NCBI GenBank assembly: GCA_965230495.1
Contig: OZ246004.1
Span: forward strand, 1,798,001 to 1,862,000
Length of the DNA stretch: 64,000 nucleotides
Origin: JACJYM01 sp965230495
Lineage (GTDB): Bacteria; Bacteroidota; Bacteroidia; Chitinophagales; Saprospiraceae
Reading direction: 5' to 3'
Both the position numbers and the translations under genes were made by a program. The notes below the pieces were generated by a model. That model was given only the letters and a program-made list of their open reading frames with translations. It searched no databases and was not told the origin of the DNA. Numbering within the stretch: position 1 is the stretch's first letter; each line of letters begins with the position of its first letter. Positions 9,095 to 18,060 of the stretch are shown piece after piece.

Positions 9095-10567
9095 ATGAAA
9101 AGTCTTGAAAAATATTTTAGTTCTTTCCGTCACAAAGTAATAGGAATAGATCATTATTTTGATTCCCCCTACGGAGTCCAAAAAATAATATATGCTGATT
9201 GGACGGCAAGTGGAAGACTTTATAAATCGATAGAGGAGAAAATGATCGATGAGATTGCTCCTTTTGTAGCTAATACTCATACCGAAACAAATACTACCGG
9301 ATGTTCGATGACTCTTGCCTATCAAAAGGCAAAAGCCATTATTAAAAATCATGTAAATGCTCATGAATCAGACATTTTGATATCTTCTAATTCAGGAATG
9401 ACAGGGGTGATCAATAAGTTTCAAAGAATACTCGGACTTAGAATACACGAAAAATACCATGATTGTGTCGATTTTTCTAAAATTGAAAAGCCAGTCATCT
9501 TTGTTACTCATATGGAACATCACTCCAATCAGACTTCATGGATAGAAACCATTGGAAAAGTAGTAGTTATTCCAGCCACTAAAGAAGGATTGGTTTGTCT
9601 GGATAGCTTCGAAAAGCTTTTAGAAGAATATAAACATTATAGGACTAAATACGCCGCAATAACTTCTTGTTCCAATGTAACAGGTATTAAAACACCTTAT
9701 CATCAAATTGCAAAAATCATTCATAAGCATGGAGGTAAATGTTTTGTAGACTTCGCCTGTTCTGCCCCGTATATTGATATCAATATGCATCCGGAAGATG
9801 CCGGTGAAAAACTTGATGCTATCTATTTTTCACCACATAAATTTTTAGGAGGTCCAGGTAGTTCAGGTATTCTTGTTTTTTGCCCAACTTTATATAATAA
9901 TACTATTCCGGATTGCCCAGGAGGAGGTACTGTGGACTGGACTAATCCCTGGGGAGACCATAAATATCATGATGAAATAGAAGCCAGAGAAGATGGAGGT
10001 ACTCCTTCTTTTCTTCAAACAATAAGAGTTGCTTTATGCGTTCAACTGAAGAATAATATGGGAGTTGAAAACATCCTTAGAAGAGAGGAAGAGATTCTAA
10101 AAATAATATGGGAAAAACTCGATGGCATTCCTAATTTAATTGTTTTAGCCGATAATCAAAGAAGTCGCTTAGGTGTTATAAGCTTTTACATTCAAGATTT
10201 ACATTACAATTTAGGTGTAAAATTACTTAATGATAGATTCGGCATACAAGTACGAGGAGGTTGCTCCTGTGCCGGCACCTATGGACATTACCTCTTAGAA
10301 GTGAGTCAAGAATTATCAAATAAACTTACCAACGAGATTTCTTCGGGAATTCTATCCAACAAACCTGGATGGATTAGGATGTCGATCCACCCTATCATGA
10401 GTGATGAAGAAATCAATTTTATCTGTAATGCTCTTGAACAATTGGCAGATAATCATAAGTCATGGAGTAAGGAATATTCTTATAATCCTAAAACCAATGA
10501 ATACCAACATGAAGGATCAGTTATCATTGAACAAGAGATTATTAAACACTGGTTTGATTTAAATTAG
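9095..10567 (+). CDS. Class V aminotransferase-fold PLP enzyme (NifS/SufS-like, long form)
   Basis: A 490-residue PLP-dependent protein of the class V aminotransferase family. The probable PLP lysine is Lys249 in SPHKFLGGPGS, preceded by a DFACSAP segment matching the PLP-pyridine Asp region, and HMEHHSNQ provides the stacking His region. A cysteine-rich loop RGGCSCAGTYGHYL (Cys390, Cys392) sits about where cysteine desulfurases have their catalytic cysteine. It is about 100 residues longer than IscS and differs from the canonical cysteine desulfurase encoded 4 bases downstream, so the two are not redundant copies. It could be a desulfurase, a selenocysteine lyase-like enzyme or a lyase on another substrate; the sequence does not settle this. 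It starts an operon with the next two genes. Confidence 0.75.
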   Translation: MKSLEKYFSSFRHKVIGIDHYFDSPYGVQKIIYADWTASGRLYKSIEEKMIDEIAPFVANTHTETNTTGCSMTLAYQKAKAIIKNHVNAHESDILISSNSGMTGVINKFQRILGLRIHEKYHDCVDFSKIEKPVIFVTHMEHHSNQTSWIETIGKVVVIPATKEGLVCLDSFEKLLEEYKHYRTKYAAITSCSNVTGIKTPYHQIAKIIHKHGGKCFVDFACSAPYIDINMHPEDAGEKLDAIYFSPHKFLGGPGSSGILVFCPTLYNNTIPDCPGGGTVDWTNPWGDHKYHDEIEAREDGGTPSFLQTIRVALCVQLKNNMGVENILRREEEILKIIWEKLDGIPNLIVLADNQRSRLGVISFYIQDLHYNLGVKLLNDRFGIQVRGGCSCAGTYGHYLLEVSQELSNKLTNEISSGILSNKPGWIRMSIHPIMSDEEINFICNALEQLADNHKSWSKEYSYNPKTNEYQHEGSVIIEQEIIKHWFDLN

Positions 10568-10571
10568 CTCA

Positions 10572-11696
10572 ATGTCCAAAATCTATTTTGATAATGCCGC
10601 ATCAACTCCTATTCTTCCTGAAGTCTTAGAAACTATATATGTATCTCTCCAAGAGCTTCAAGGCAATCCTTCTTCAATTCACTCTCATGGTAGACAATCC
10701 AGAACTAAAATTGAACAAGCTCGAAAAAAAATAGCCAATATTCTCAAAGCAAGTATTGGTGAGATTTTTTTCACATCATGTGCTACTGAAGCCAATAATG
10801 CCATCATTTCTCAGGTCGTTAGATCAAAGAAAATTGAGAACATAATTAGTTCAAAATTAGAGCACCCCAGTGTTTTTAATGCCATCAAAAAAATAGAAGA
10901 GGAAGTCCAAGTAAATTATGTGAAAAATGATCGAAACGGAAAAATCGATCTTGATCATTTGGAACAACTGTTATCACAAAACAATAATTGTCTTGTCTCT
11001 TTAATGTATGTTAATAATGAAATTGGAAATATTAATCCGATCGAAGATATATCCTCTCTTTGCCAAGAATATAATGCCTTATTTCATACAGATGCAGTTC
11101 AGGCAATTGGAAAAATACCTATTGACTTATCTAAGCTTAATATATCCTTTCTTAGTGCCTCTGCTCACAAATTTTATGGACCGAAAGGGATAGGTTTTTT
11201 TTACATGAATAGTAATAACATCATAGATCCTATGATAGTGGGAGGAGCTCAGGAAAGAAATATGAGAGCAGGAACAGAGAATATTGCTTTTATAGAAGGT
11301 ATGGCTCAGGCCTTAGAATTTACATCTGGACAAATGCCTCAGAACCAAAAGAAGATGGGAGATATTAAATCCTATTTTATCAGTGAATTGAAAAATGAGT
11401 TATTGGACATTAAAATCAATGGAGATCATGTTTCGTCCGTTGATCACATTCTTAATGTCTCGTTTCCTACGACCCCAAAGGTTGACATGTTAATGTTTAA
11501 TTTAGATATAAATGGTATCAGTGTTTCATCAGGTAGTGCTTGTAGTAGTGGCATTCCTAAAGATAGCCAAGTAATGGAAAACATTCATCATCCATCTGAA
11601 AGAAAGGCCATTAGGTTCTCTTTTTCGCACCTCAACACTAAGGAAGAAGTTGATAGAACTATTGAGGTCCTGAAAACATTGACTCCATGCAAGTAA
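10572..11696 (+). CDS. Cysteine desulfurase (IscS/NifS family)
   Basis: A 374-residue PLP enzyme that would convert cysteine to alanine and pass the sulfur to iron-sulfur clusters, thiolated tRNA or cofactors. It has the N-terminal YFDNAAST, the substrate motif GNPSSIHSHG, PLP lysine Lys200 in SASAHKFYGPKG, the HTDAVQ region with the PLP-pyridine Asp, and the mobile catalytic loop SSGSACSSG with Cys324. The length matches group I desulfurases. It follows the long NifS-like gene by 4 bases, and its TAA overlaps the likely ribD start by one base, so the three genes are probably cotranscribed. No IscU or SufU scaffold gene is adjacent, so the sulfur acceptor is not shown by context. Confidence 0.9.
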   Translation: MSKIYFDNAASTPILPEVLETIYVSLQELQGNPSSIHSHGRQSRTKIEQARKKIANILKASIGEIFFTSCATEANNAIISQVVRSKKIENIISSKLEHPSVFNAIKKIEEEVQVNYVKNDRNGKIDLDHLEQLLSQNNNCLVSLMYVNNEIGNINPIEDISSLCQEYNALFHTDAVQAIGKIPIDLSKLNISFLSASAHKFYGPKGIGFFYMNSNNIIDPMIVGGAQERNMRAGTENIAFIEGMAQALEFTSGQMPQNQKKMGDIKSYFISELKNELLDIKINGDHVSSVDHILNVSFPTTPKVDMLMFNLDINGISVSSGSACSSGIPKDSQVMENIHHPSERKAIRFSFSHLNTKEEVDRTIEVLKTLTPCK

Positions 11697-12724
11697 TGCA
11701 TGAGCAATATATGAGTAGGTGTTTTGAGCTTGCCTTGAGTGGAGGAAGACATACAAAGACCAATCCTATGGTAGGAGCAGTTTTAGTACATGAGGGGAGA
11801 ATAATAGGTGAAGGTTATCACAAGGTCTATGGATCAGCACATGCAGAAGTAAATTGCATTAATAGTGTATCCGACAAAGATAAAAGGTTAATACCTTTGT
11901 CTACCCTATATGTATCTTTAGAACCCTGCAATCATTATGGTAAAACACCTCCCTGTTCTCAATTAATTATCGATGTAGGAATAAAAAAGGTTATGATATC
12001 ATGCCAAGATCCCTTTAAAAAAGTAGATGGGCAAGGTATTTCCAGACTTATGTCTCATGGCATAAATGTAACCACAGGAATATTAGAAGAAAAAGGGAAA
12101 GAGCTTCTAAAAAAATTTACTGCCAACATATCACAGAGACCATATGTATTGTTAAAATTTGCCCAATCAAAAGATAACTACATGGGTAGAAAAGATGAAC
12201 AATTATGGCTATCCAACTCCTATTCGAAAACCTATGTCCATAAACTTAGGTCGGAATATGATGGGATTCTTGTTGGAACTAATACAGCTATACTCGACAA
12301 CCCGCAACTTACTAATAGAAATTATTTTGGTGAGCATCCCATACGTTTGGTCATTGATAAATCAGCTAAAATTCCCCTCTCTCATCATGTGCTTTGTGAT
12401 GATAATAAAACGATCATATTTACCCATATAAAAAGATCATTACCAAAAAATAAAACACAAATTCTTCTTCCTAAACATGATGATGAAATAATCCCTTACA
12501 TCTTGAAATATTGCTTTGATAATCAGATTTACAGCATTATTGTCGAAGGTGGAAGATTTACCTTAAAGGCCTTTATACAACACAAGTATTGGGACGAAGC
12601 CTTAATCATAAAGACAAAGTCATTAATCTATGAAGGGATTAAAGCCCCTAGACTTGAGGGAAATCTAATGGAAAAAATTCATCTTGATTCGGACATATTG
12701 CTAAGGATTCGACCTAGGATATAA
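11696..12724 (+). CDS. ribD: Bifunctional riboflavin biosynthesis deaminase/reductase RibD
   Basis: A 342-residue bifunctional enzyme for the second and third steps of riboflavin synthesis. The N-terminal deaminase domain has the zinc ligands HAE (His49, Glu51) and PCNHYGKTPPC. The C-terminal reductase domain (about 150-342) shows FAQSKDNYMGRK, GTNTAILDNPQLT and a VEGGRFTLKAF segment. An ATG at 11687 gives three more residues, but ATG 11696 overlaps the upstream TAA as TAATG and aligns with the usual RibD N terminus. The reductase end is slightly shorter than E. coli RibD. No other rib gene is in the window. Confidence 0.92.
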   Translation: MHEQYMSRCFELALSGGRHTKTNPMVGAVLVHEGRIIGEGYHKVYGSAHAEVNCINSVSDKDKRLIPLSTLYVSLEPCNHYGKTPPCSQLIIDVGIKKVMISCQDPFKKVDGQGISRLMSHGINVTTGILEEKGKELLKKFTANISQRPYVLLKFAQSKDNYMGRKDEQLWLSNSYSKTYVHKLRSEYDGILVGTNTAILDNPQLTNRNYFGEHPIRLVIDKSAKIPLSHHVLCDDNKTIIFTHIKRSLPKNKTQILLPKHDDEIIPYILKYCFDNQIYSIIVEGGRFTLKAFIQHKYWDEALIIKTKSLIYEGIKAPRLEGNLMEKIHLDSDILLRIRPRI

Positions 12725-12805
12725 AATAAATAAGTAAAAGTTAAAGTTATTTTAAAACTATAAGATTACGTTCCATTTGGTTTGCTTTATATGTTGATTA
12801 AATTG

Positions 12806-12813
12806 TAAATTTG
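12806..12813 (+). promoter_or_regulatory. -7 promoter box of the thioredoxin-like gene
   Basis: TAAATTTG matches TAnnTTTG. A TTTG at 12781-12784 sits 21 bases upstream, close to the expected -33 spacing, making this one of the better complete promoters in the window. The ATG follows at 12838. Confidence 0.5.
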
Positions 12814-12837
12814 ATTGTTTTTAAATAAAAAAATATA

Positions 12838-13398
12838 ATGGCATTAAAATACGTATTTGTTTTAGCTGCTTTATTATCCTTCTGTTCCACCGAAATAGGT
12901 GCTCAAGAAAAGATTAATTGGATGACCTGGGATGAAGTGATCGAAAAGTCCAAAGTGGATAAGCGAAAGGTATTTATAGATGTATATACAGATTGGTGTG
13001 GTTGGTGCAAAAAAATGGATAAAACAACTTTTGCAGATCCAAACATCATCGCTTTGATTAATCAAGATTACTATGCTATAAAGTTTGATGCCGAAATGAA
13101 ACAAACTATCGTTCTTAATGGTACTGAGTATAAATATGTTCAGGCTGGCCGTCGTGGTTATCATGAGTTGGCAGCTCAACTGTTAAGAGGTAAGATGTCC
13201 TACCCTTCTATTGTTTTCCTAAATGAAGATTTGGAATTAATACAACCAATACCAGGATATCAAAATAGTGAAAGCTTGGAAATGATAGCTAGCTATTTTG
13301 CTGGAGACTTCCATGAAACAACTCCATGGAGAAAGTATACTCGCAACTACAAAAAAAAAACAGAAACTAACCCAAGAGCCATACCGGTAGGAAACTAA
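12838..13398 (+). CDS. Exported thioredoxin-fold protein with CGWC active site
   Basis: A 186-residue protein with a signal peptide (MALKYVFVLAALLSFCSTEIGAQ) and a thioredoxin-like domain of the DUF255/thioredoxin_7 type. The redox motif WCGWCKKM has Cys54 and Cys57, preceded by VFIDVYTDW, and a later SYPSIVFL includes the cis-proline position. It probably acts as a periplasmic thiol reductase or disulfide handling protein. The C terminus, after about residue 165, is basic and low in structure. It has its own promoter and leads the island of exported proteins. Several neighbours there are cysteine-containing secreted proteins that could be clients; that link is inference. Confidence 0.8.
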   Translation: MALKYVFVLAALLSFCSTEIGAQEKINWMTWDEVIEKSKVDKRKVFIDVYTDWCGWCKKMDKTTFADPNIIALINQDYYAIKFDAEMKQTIVLNGTEYKYVQAGRRGYHELAAQLLRGKMSYPSIVFLNEDLELIQPIPGYQNSESLEMIASYFAGDFHETTPWRKYTRNYKKKTETNPRAIPVGN

Positions 13399-13516
13399 AG
13401 GCAAAATTAGTAGTTCTGCCAAATTCTAAGTGGGTTACTCCAATTGATAAACCTATTTGACCTGATTCCAACAATACAATAAATTTTTTTTGAGGTTAAA
13501 GGATATTTACAGTTAA

Positions 13517-15319
13517 ATGTCCTTTAAAATGAAATATCTTAATTTTATTCTATGTTTTGTATTTCCCTTACTTATATGTGCTCAAGGCTCCATATCAGCA
13601 ACGTATACAGCTGGTGATATACCTACAAACTATAACACTTTTGATTCTTCTTGTAATGGGCCAACCACAACATTAAGTATTACACTTCCTAGTGGATTTG
13701 GAAATATTGAAATTAGTAGTATAGATATCAATTATGTTATGACAGCTACGGCTCCTGCCTGGAGGTCAGATCAGAGATCTCAAATATATTGTCAAAATAC
13801 AGCAATTTCCGAATCCGTCATATCAGGAACAGGAGATTCAGCCGGAACGTTGAGCTATAATCGAAGTGGTGTGACTATTGCTAATGGGATATACTCCGCA
13901 GGATCAACGATTACCTTTGAAATGCGAGCATGGAGAACTTATGGCACATCCCCCACTTGTGGCACTGAATACAATAAGGTAGACAACGGCACATGGAGTA
14001 TAACATTATATGGGTGTCCTGCCGGAAGCGTCGGACTTAATGAGCAATCTGATGTTTCAGATTTTGTAAATAGTTTTGATTGTAATGGAATCAACGGGGA
14101 TTTAAATCTAGGTTGGGATGTTAATGATATTTCTACTCTTACTAATATAACTTACATTTCTGGCGAGCTTTATCTAAACGAAACAGACCTTACCGATTTG
14201 ACAGGGTTAGATAATGTTACTTCAATTGGGCAAATTTTTCTATTCGATGAATACACATTGACATCACTAGATGGTTTAGAAAATGTTACTTCATTGGGTG
14301 GTCTTGCTCTGCAATCATGTCCTGCTATCAACTCCATTGATGCCCTAAGTAATATTGGTCCTTCGATAGATCAAATTTTTATCGATGGCCTTTATGGTGG
14401 AGGTTTAACTGATCTATCGGGATTAGAGGGAATAACTGAAGTTACTGGTGATGTAAGAATTGGATTTACCAATGATCTTGCTAGTCTTAATGGATTGCAA
14501 AATATTTCAACCATAGGTGGCGACCTAAGATTAACGGAAAATGATGCCCTTGATATTAATACTCTAAACAATCTTATTTCCGTCGGTGGTGATGTAATTG
14601 TTTCGTCTTGCGGTGGCACTCTGGATCTAAACGGTTTAAGCAATCTAATAACTGTAGGTGGCAACGTATCATTTAGTTATTTAGACGGTCTACTTGTTTT
14701 AAATGGCTTTAACATCTCGTCTATAGGAGGTGATTTAGAAATTTCAAATAACTCTACTCTAGTTTTTATTGCTGATTTATCAAACTTAGATTTAGTCGCT
14801 GGTCAAATCAGTATTCATACAAATCTTTCACTCAATGATTGTTGTATACTCAATAATACATACCCTATCAAAACTCCTCACCTCCCAATAATTCATAGTA
14901 ATGCTGCCAATTGTTCAAGTTACAGTACTATTTTATACAATTGCTATTCAAGTGACTCAGATTCTGATGGATACCCTAATACCAGTGACAATTGCCCTGA
15001 CATCTATAATCCTAATCAAGAAGATAGTGACAATGACAATATTGGTAACGCTTGTGATAATTGTCCTCTCATAACTAATACGGATCAATTAGATAATAAT
15101 GATAACTTTATCGGAGATGCTTGTGAGACTCTCGAGCCTGGAAAAGCGGGTATCAATACTCCCGATCCAAAAGCTGGACTTGAAATATCAGCTTCAGAAT
15201 TATATCTTAGTGATACCAAAAGGGGATTGATACTAACAAACGCACTCGGAGAATGCTTTAGAGTTTATATGGATTTAGATGGACAGCTACAAACCATTAA
15301 GATCACCTGCCCCGAATAA
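13517..15319 (+). CDS. Exported protein: shared N-terminal module, L-domain-like repeats, thrombospondin type 3 calcium repeats, fibre-like tail
   Basis: A 600-residue exported protein of mosaic build. The signal peptide is best read from Met5 (13529). Residues about 25-165 form a module shared with the fibre-like protein at 19296: both contain GDIPT, an IDI/NY-M segment, EMRAWRTYG and NTWSITL or GTWSITL. Residues about 175-450 contain leucine-rich, receptor-L-domain-like units such as LTDLTGLDNVTSIG and LNGLSNLITVGG repeating every 20-30 residues. Residues about 475-540 are thrombospondin type 3 repeats (DSDSDGYPNTSDNCPD, DSDNDNIGNACDNCP) expected to bind calcium. The last 60 residues contain AGINTPDPKAGLEIS, like phage-fibre modules. 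No type IX sorting domain is seen. Function is unknown; surface adhesion is plausible. Confidence 0.7.
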   Translation: MSFKMKYLNFILCFVFPLLICAQGSISATYTAGDIPTNYNTFDSSCNGPTTTLSITLPSGFGNIEISSIDINYVMTATAPAWRSDQRSQIYCQNTAISESVISGTGDSAGTLSYNRSGVTIANGIYSAGSTITFEMRAWRTYGTSPTCGTEYNKVDNGTWSITLYGCPAGSVGLNEQSDVSDFVNSFDCNGINGDLNLGWDVNDISTLTNITYISGELYLNETDLTDLTGLDNVTSIGQIFLFDEYTLTSLDGLENVTSLGGLALQSCPAINSIDALSNIGPSIDQIFIDGLYGGGLTDLSGLEGITEVTGDVRIGFTNDLASLNGLQNISTIGGDLRLTENDALDINTLNNLISVGGDVIVSSCGGTLDLNGLSNLITVGGNVSFSYLDGLLVLNGFNISSIGGDLEISNNSTLVFIADLSNLDLVAGQISIHTNLSLNDCCILNNTYPIKTPHLPIIHSNAANCSSYSTILYNCYSSDSDSDGYPNTSDNCPDIYNPNQEDSDNDNIGNACDNCPLITNTDQLDNNDNFIGDACETLEPGKAGINTPDPKAGLEISASELYLSDTKRGLILTNALGECFRVYMDLDGQLQTIKITCPE

Positions 15320-15431
15320 TATTGAATTTGATATTGTAAACTTCTACTTTTAATCACTTCATTCTTACCACACAGTTATTTATATTTCCTATTGTTTTAT
15401 ATTGTACAATCATTTAATTGTTGTAGAGAGT

Positions 15432-16085
15432 ATGAATTTATCAATAATATTGAAAGCTATAGCTTTGGTTAGCTTTTATATCTTCTCATGCCAGACTGTA
15501 TATGAAAAGCAGGAAAAATTTCTCTTCTCAAAAAAATATAAGTTAGAAATAGAAATGATTTTGGACTTTGAAAACTTGTCGGATGAAAACAAAAGTTTGA
15601 TCCAAAACATCATTTCTAATCCTTCATTAGGTTATTTATCTGATAGTCTATTTAGCAAAATGAACTATGGCTGCCAACTGTTCTTTTTTGCAAAACATAA
15701 AAAACTAAAAAATACTTCCTATCAATCTCATAATATCCCTTGGAATATAAATTCTTATCAATTTGACTCATCCAATAATTTGATATTCGAAAATTCATTT
15801 CAACTTGAGCACTATTCACGTATAGATTATTTTGAAAAACCAGTTAGTCTTGAAAATTATAAAATTCAGTTGAATATTCATAATGGCGTACTAGTTGAAA
15901 AAGACGAATCCATCATGTGTGATGGATGTTTTGACCTCAATAATGAGCAAAATGACATAAATCTTTTCAAATCTTTGATATTAAACAGTTTCAGTATCAA
16001 AAACAAAAGCAACGTTATTGTTAAAGATCACATGTGTGAAAATAATTTTTCACCGCAAGAATCGCTAACCTGTACTATTCTATAA
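15432..16085 (+). CDS. Lipoprotein of unknown function
   Basis: A 217-residue protein I do not recognise. The ATG at 15432 gives a lipoprotein signal MNLSIILKAIALVSFYIFSC with the lipobox Cys at residue 20; an in-frame TTG 30 bases upstream is possible but would bury the signal. The mature part is Asn/Ser/Lys-rich with a few aromatic segments and a CDGC motif near residue 165. There are no transmembrane segments after the signal. It sits between two modular exported proteins on the same strand, with 112 and 259 bases on each side, so it may be transcribed alone. An outer-membrane or periplasmic lipoprotein is the most that can be said. Confidence 0.55.
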   Translation: MNLSIILKAIALVSFYIFSCQTVYEKQEKFLFSKKYKLEIEMILDFENLSDENKSLIQNIISNPSLGYLSDSLFSKMNYGCQLFFFAKHKKLKNTSYQSHNIPWNINSYQFDSSNNLIFENSFQLEHYSRIDYFEKPVSLENYKIQLNIHNGVLVEKDESIMCDGCFDLNNEQNDINLFKSLILNSFSIKNKSNVIVKDHMCENNFSPQESLTCTIL

Positions 16086-16344
16086 ATTGGTAAAGTATAT
16101 CACAATACAAGACATATAATAACCCCTCCTTATACTTCTACTAAACTTTCCTTCTTTTTTAGCAACCTTTTCATCTTTAATTTGATAGACGTACCAAATT
16201 TTCAATCATTTCTTCCATTCCGATAAAACAAGAACATAATTGTTAGTAATCTTATACCTAATACTCAATGAGGTTAACCATTAGCTAATTATTCCACAAG
16301 ACGACTACCTCTTCTCTCTAATTTAGTACAAGAAAATAACAAAT

Positions 16345-18033
16345 ATGAATAAATCAATATTTATACTATTTTGGTCTATTGCCCCTTTACTGCTTAATTC
16401 TCAATGCACAGGCTCTACTTTGTATCCTACCACGCCTATTGAAACATCACCTTATTACAACGAGGTAGTCATTAGCACAAATTCGTGGGCTGGTGACTAC
16501 TCCCATCTTGAAGGATTTCAACAAGGTGAAACCTATTCCTTTTCTTCATCCACTCCTGGTGATTATATAACACTCAGGGATATAGACGGAATTGACATCA
16601 TCGCTCATGGAGAATCTCCATTGACCCATACGATCAACGGAGACGATATACTGTCCATGCATGTAAACCTTTCTTCACCACCATGCGGTACTGAATCAGT
16701 ATTTAGGACGACAACTGTGACATGCACAACATGTCCAGAACTACCTGGTATGACAGGAGTAAATAATACCGCTCCTGGAGCTATTTTAGATGTTGCAGGA
16801 GAAATACGTTTAGGTAAAACAGACATACCTCCTGTATCTGGAATGATTAGGTGGAATGATTCCACCAATGACTTCGAAGGTTATAATGGGTCCCAGTGGG
16901 TCTCTCTTACACAGACTACAGGAGCTTGGGGTCCTGTAGCAGCTCCTGAGTCCAATCAGAACCAAACTGTCCAAGGAAGCGATGTTCAGCCCCATGACTA
17001 TTTTGGAAGTCCTGTCGCTATTCAGGGAGAATATGCCATCGTAGGTACTTCCAATTCGTGTTTCTTTGATTGCTTCGGCAGCGAAAAGGCTTATATTTTT
17101 AAAAGAGAAAATGGAATCTGGGTCGAACAAGCAATTATTACACCAACTGATTCAGATGAGAATGACTTTTTCAGTACCGCAGTAGATATCCATGGAGAAT
17201 ATGCCATAATAGGGGCATTTGCTGATGATATTGGAGGGAATGACAATCAAGGTTCTGCATATATATTTCATAGAAGTGGAAATACTTGGACACAACAAGC
17301 TAAACTAACTGCTTCTGATGGTGATGCAGACGACCTTTTCGGTATTGCTGTTGCAATACATGAAGATTATGTGATTATAGGTGCAAAAAATGATCACATA
17401 GGTAGTAATGACGATCAAGGTTCTGCTTACATATTTCACAGAAGCGGAAATACATGGACTCAGCAAGCTAAACTAACTGCCTCAGATGGTGATGCACAAG
17501 ATTACTTTGGGTGCTCTGTAGACATAGTTGACGACGAATGTATTATTGGAGCTAGTGGGTTTGATTATTCAGGTACATATATCAACACAGGAGGGGCTTA
17601 TATATTTTCAAGATCGGGAAGCTCATGGTCCGAAGATGATTGGATCGGTGTATCTTGGCTAATATCAGATACCTATTTGGGAAGTACAGTGGCTCTTGAT
17701 GGTGAAGGAAATTATGTACTCGGCACTCAGTATTTTGATTCGAATACAGGTAAAGTAAGAATTAGAACACCAGAAGGAACCTATAACCTCCAGACTGATG
17801 AAATATCAACAGGAGACAATTTTGGAAGGGATGTTGACATAAGTGATGGTGTGGTAGCAGTAACAAGTGATGTTAAAACGTTTTTATTTGACACATCTAC
17901 TCGTAAAGTAATCGCTAAACTAACCAACTCCGATGACGAAACTCCAAGAGCGGTAGGGATATCAGGATCTCATGTTATTACAGGCACCTATAACCCTACT
18001 TATCAGCCTGTGTATTTTTATAAGAAAAACTAG
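16345..18033 (+). CDS. Exported FG-GAP beta-propeller protein with fibre-like N-terminal module
   Basis: A 562-residue exported protein. The signal peptide is MNKSIFILFWSIAPLLLNSQ. Residues about 20-130 form an unassigned beta-rich domain with a CTTCPE segment. Residues about 140-190 carry a fibre-like module, GVNNTAPGAILDVAGEIRLG followed by MIRWNDSTNDFEGYNG and W. The remainder is a chain of FG-GAP blades with the pattern D-FG-xVAIxxxYxIIGA and GSAYIF. Two consecutive blades are almost the same and 56 residues (168 bases) apart, both reading YIFHRSGNTWTQQAKLTASDGDA, which points to recent duplication (17251 and 17419 mark the same position in each copy). No sorting domain is visible. It is probably a surface-exposed propeller of unknown ligand. 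Confidence 0.7.
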   Translation: MNKSIFILFWSIAPLLLNSQCTGSTLYPTTPIETSPYYNEVVISTNSWAGDYSHLEGFQQGETYSFSSSTPGDYITLRDIDGIDIIAHGESPLTHTINGDDILSMHVNLSSPPCGTESVFRTTTVTCTTCPELPGMTGVNNTAPGAILDVAGEIRLGKTDIPPVSGMIRWNDSTNDFEGYNGSQWVSLTQTTGAWGPVAAPESNQNQTVQGSDVQPHDYFGSPVAIQGEYAIVGTSNSCFFDCFGSEKAYIFKRENGIWVEQAIITPTDSDENDFFSTAVDIHGEYAIIGAFADDIGGNDNQGSAYIFHRSGNTWTQQAKLTASDGDADDLFGIAVAIHEDYVIIGAKNDHIGSNDDQGSAYIFHRSGNTWTQQAKLTASDGDAQDYFGCSVDIVDDECIIGASGFDYSGTYINTGGAYIFSRSGSSWSEDDWIGVSWLISDTYLGSTVALDGEGNYVLGTQYFDSNTGKVRIRTPEGTYNLQTDEISTGDNFGRDVDISDGVVAVTSDVKTFLFDTSTRKVIAKLTNSDDETPRAVGISGSHVITGTYNPTYQPVYFYKKN

Positions 18034-18060
18034 AATCATCATGTTCTAATTAATAATCAT

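Noticed and set aside
16810..17130. Open frame of 106 codons on the minus strand opposite the FG-GAP protein
   Set aside because: It is a shadow of the + strand gene, with no family features.
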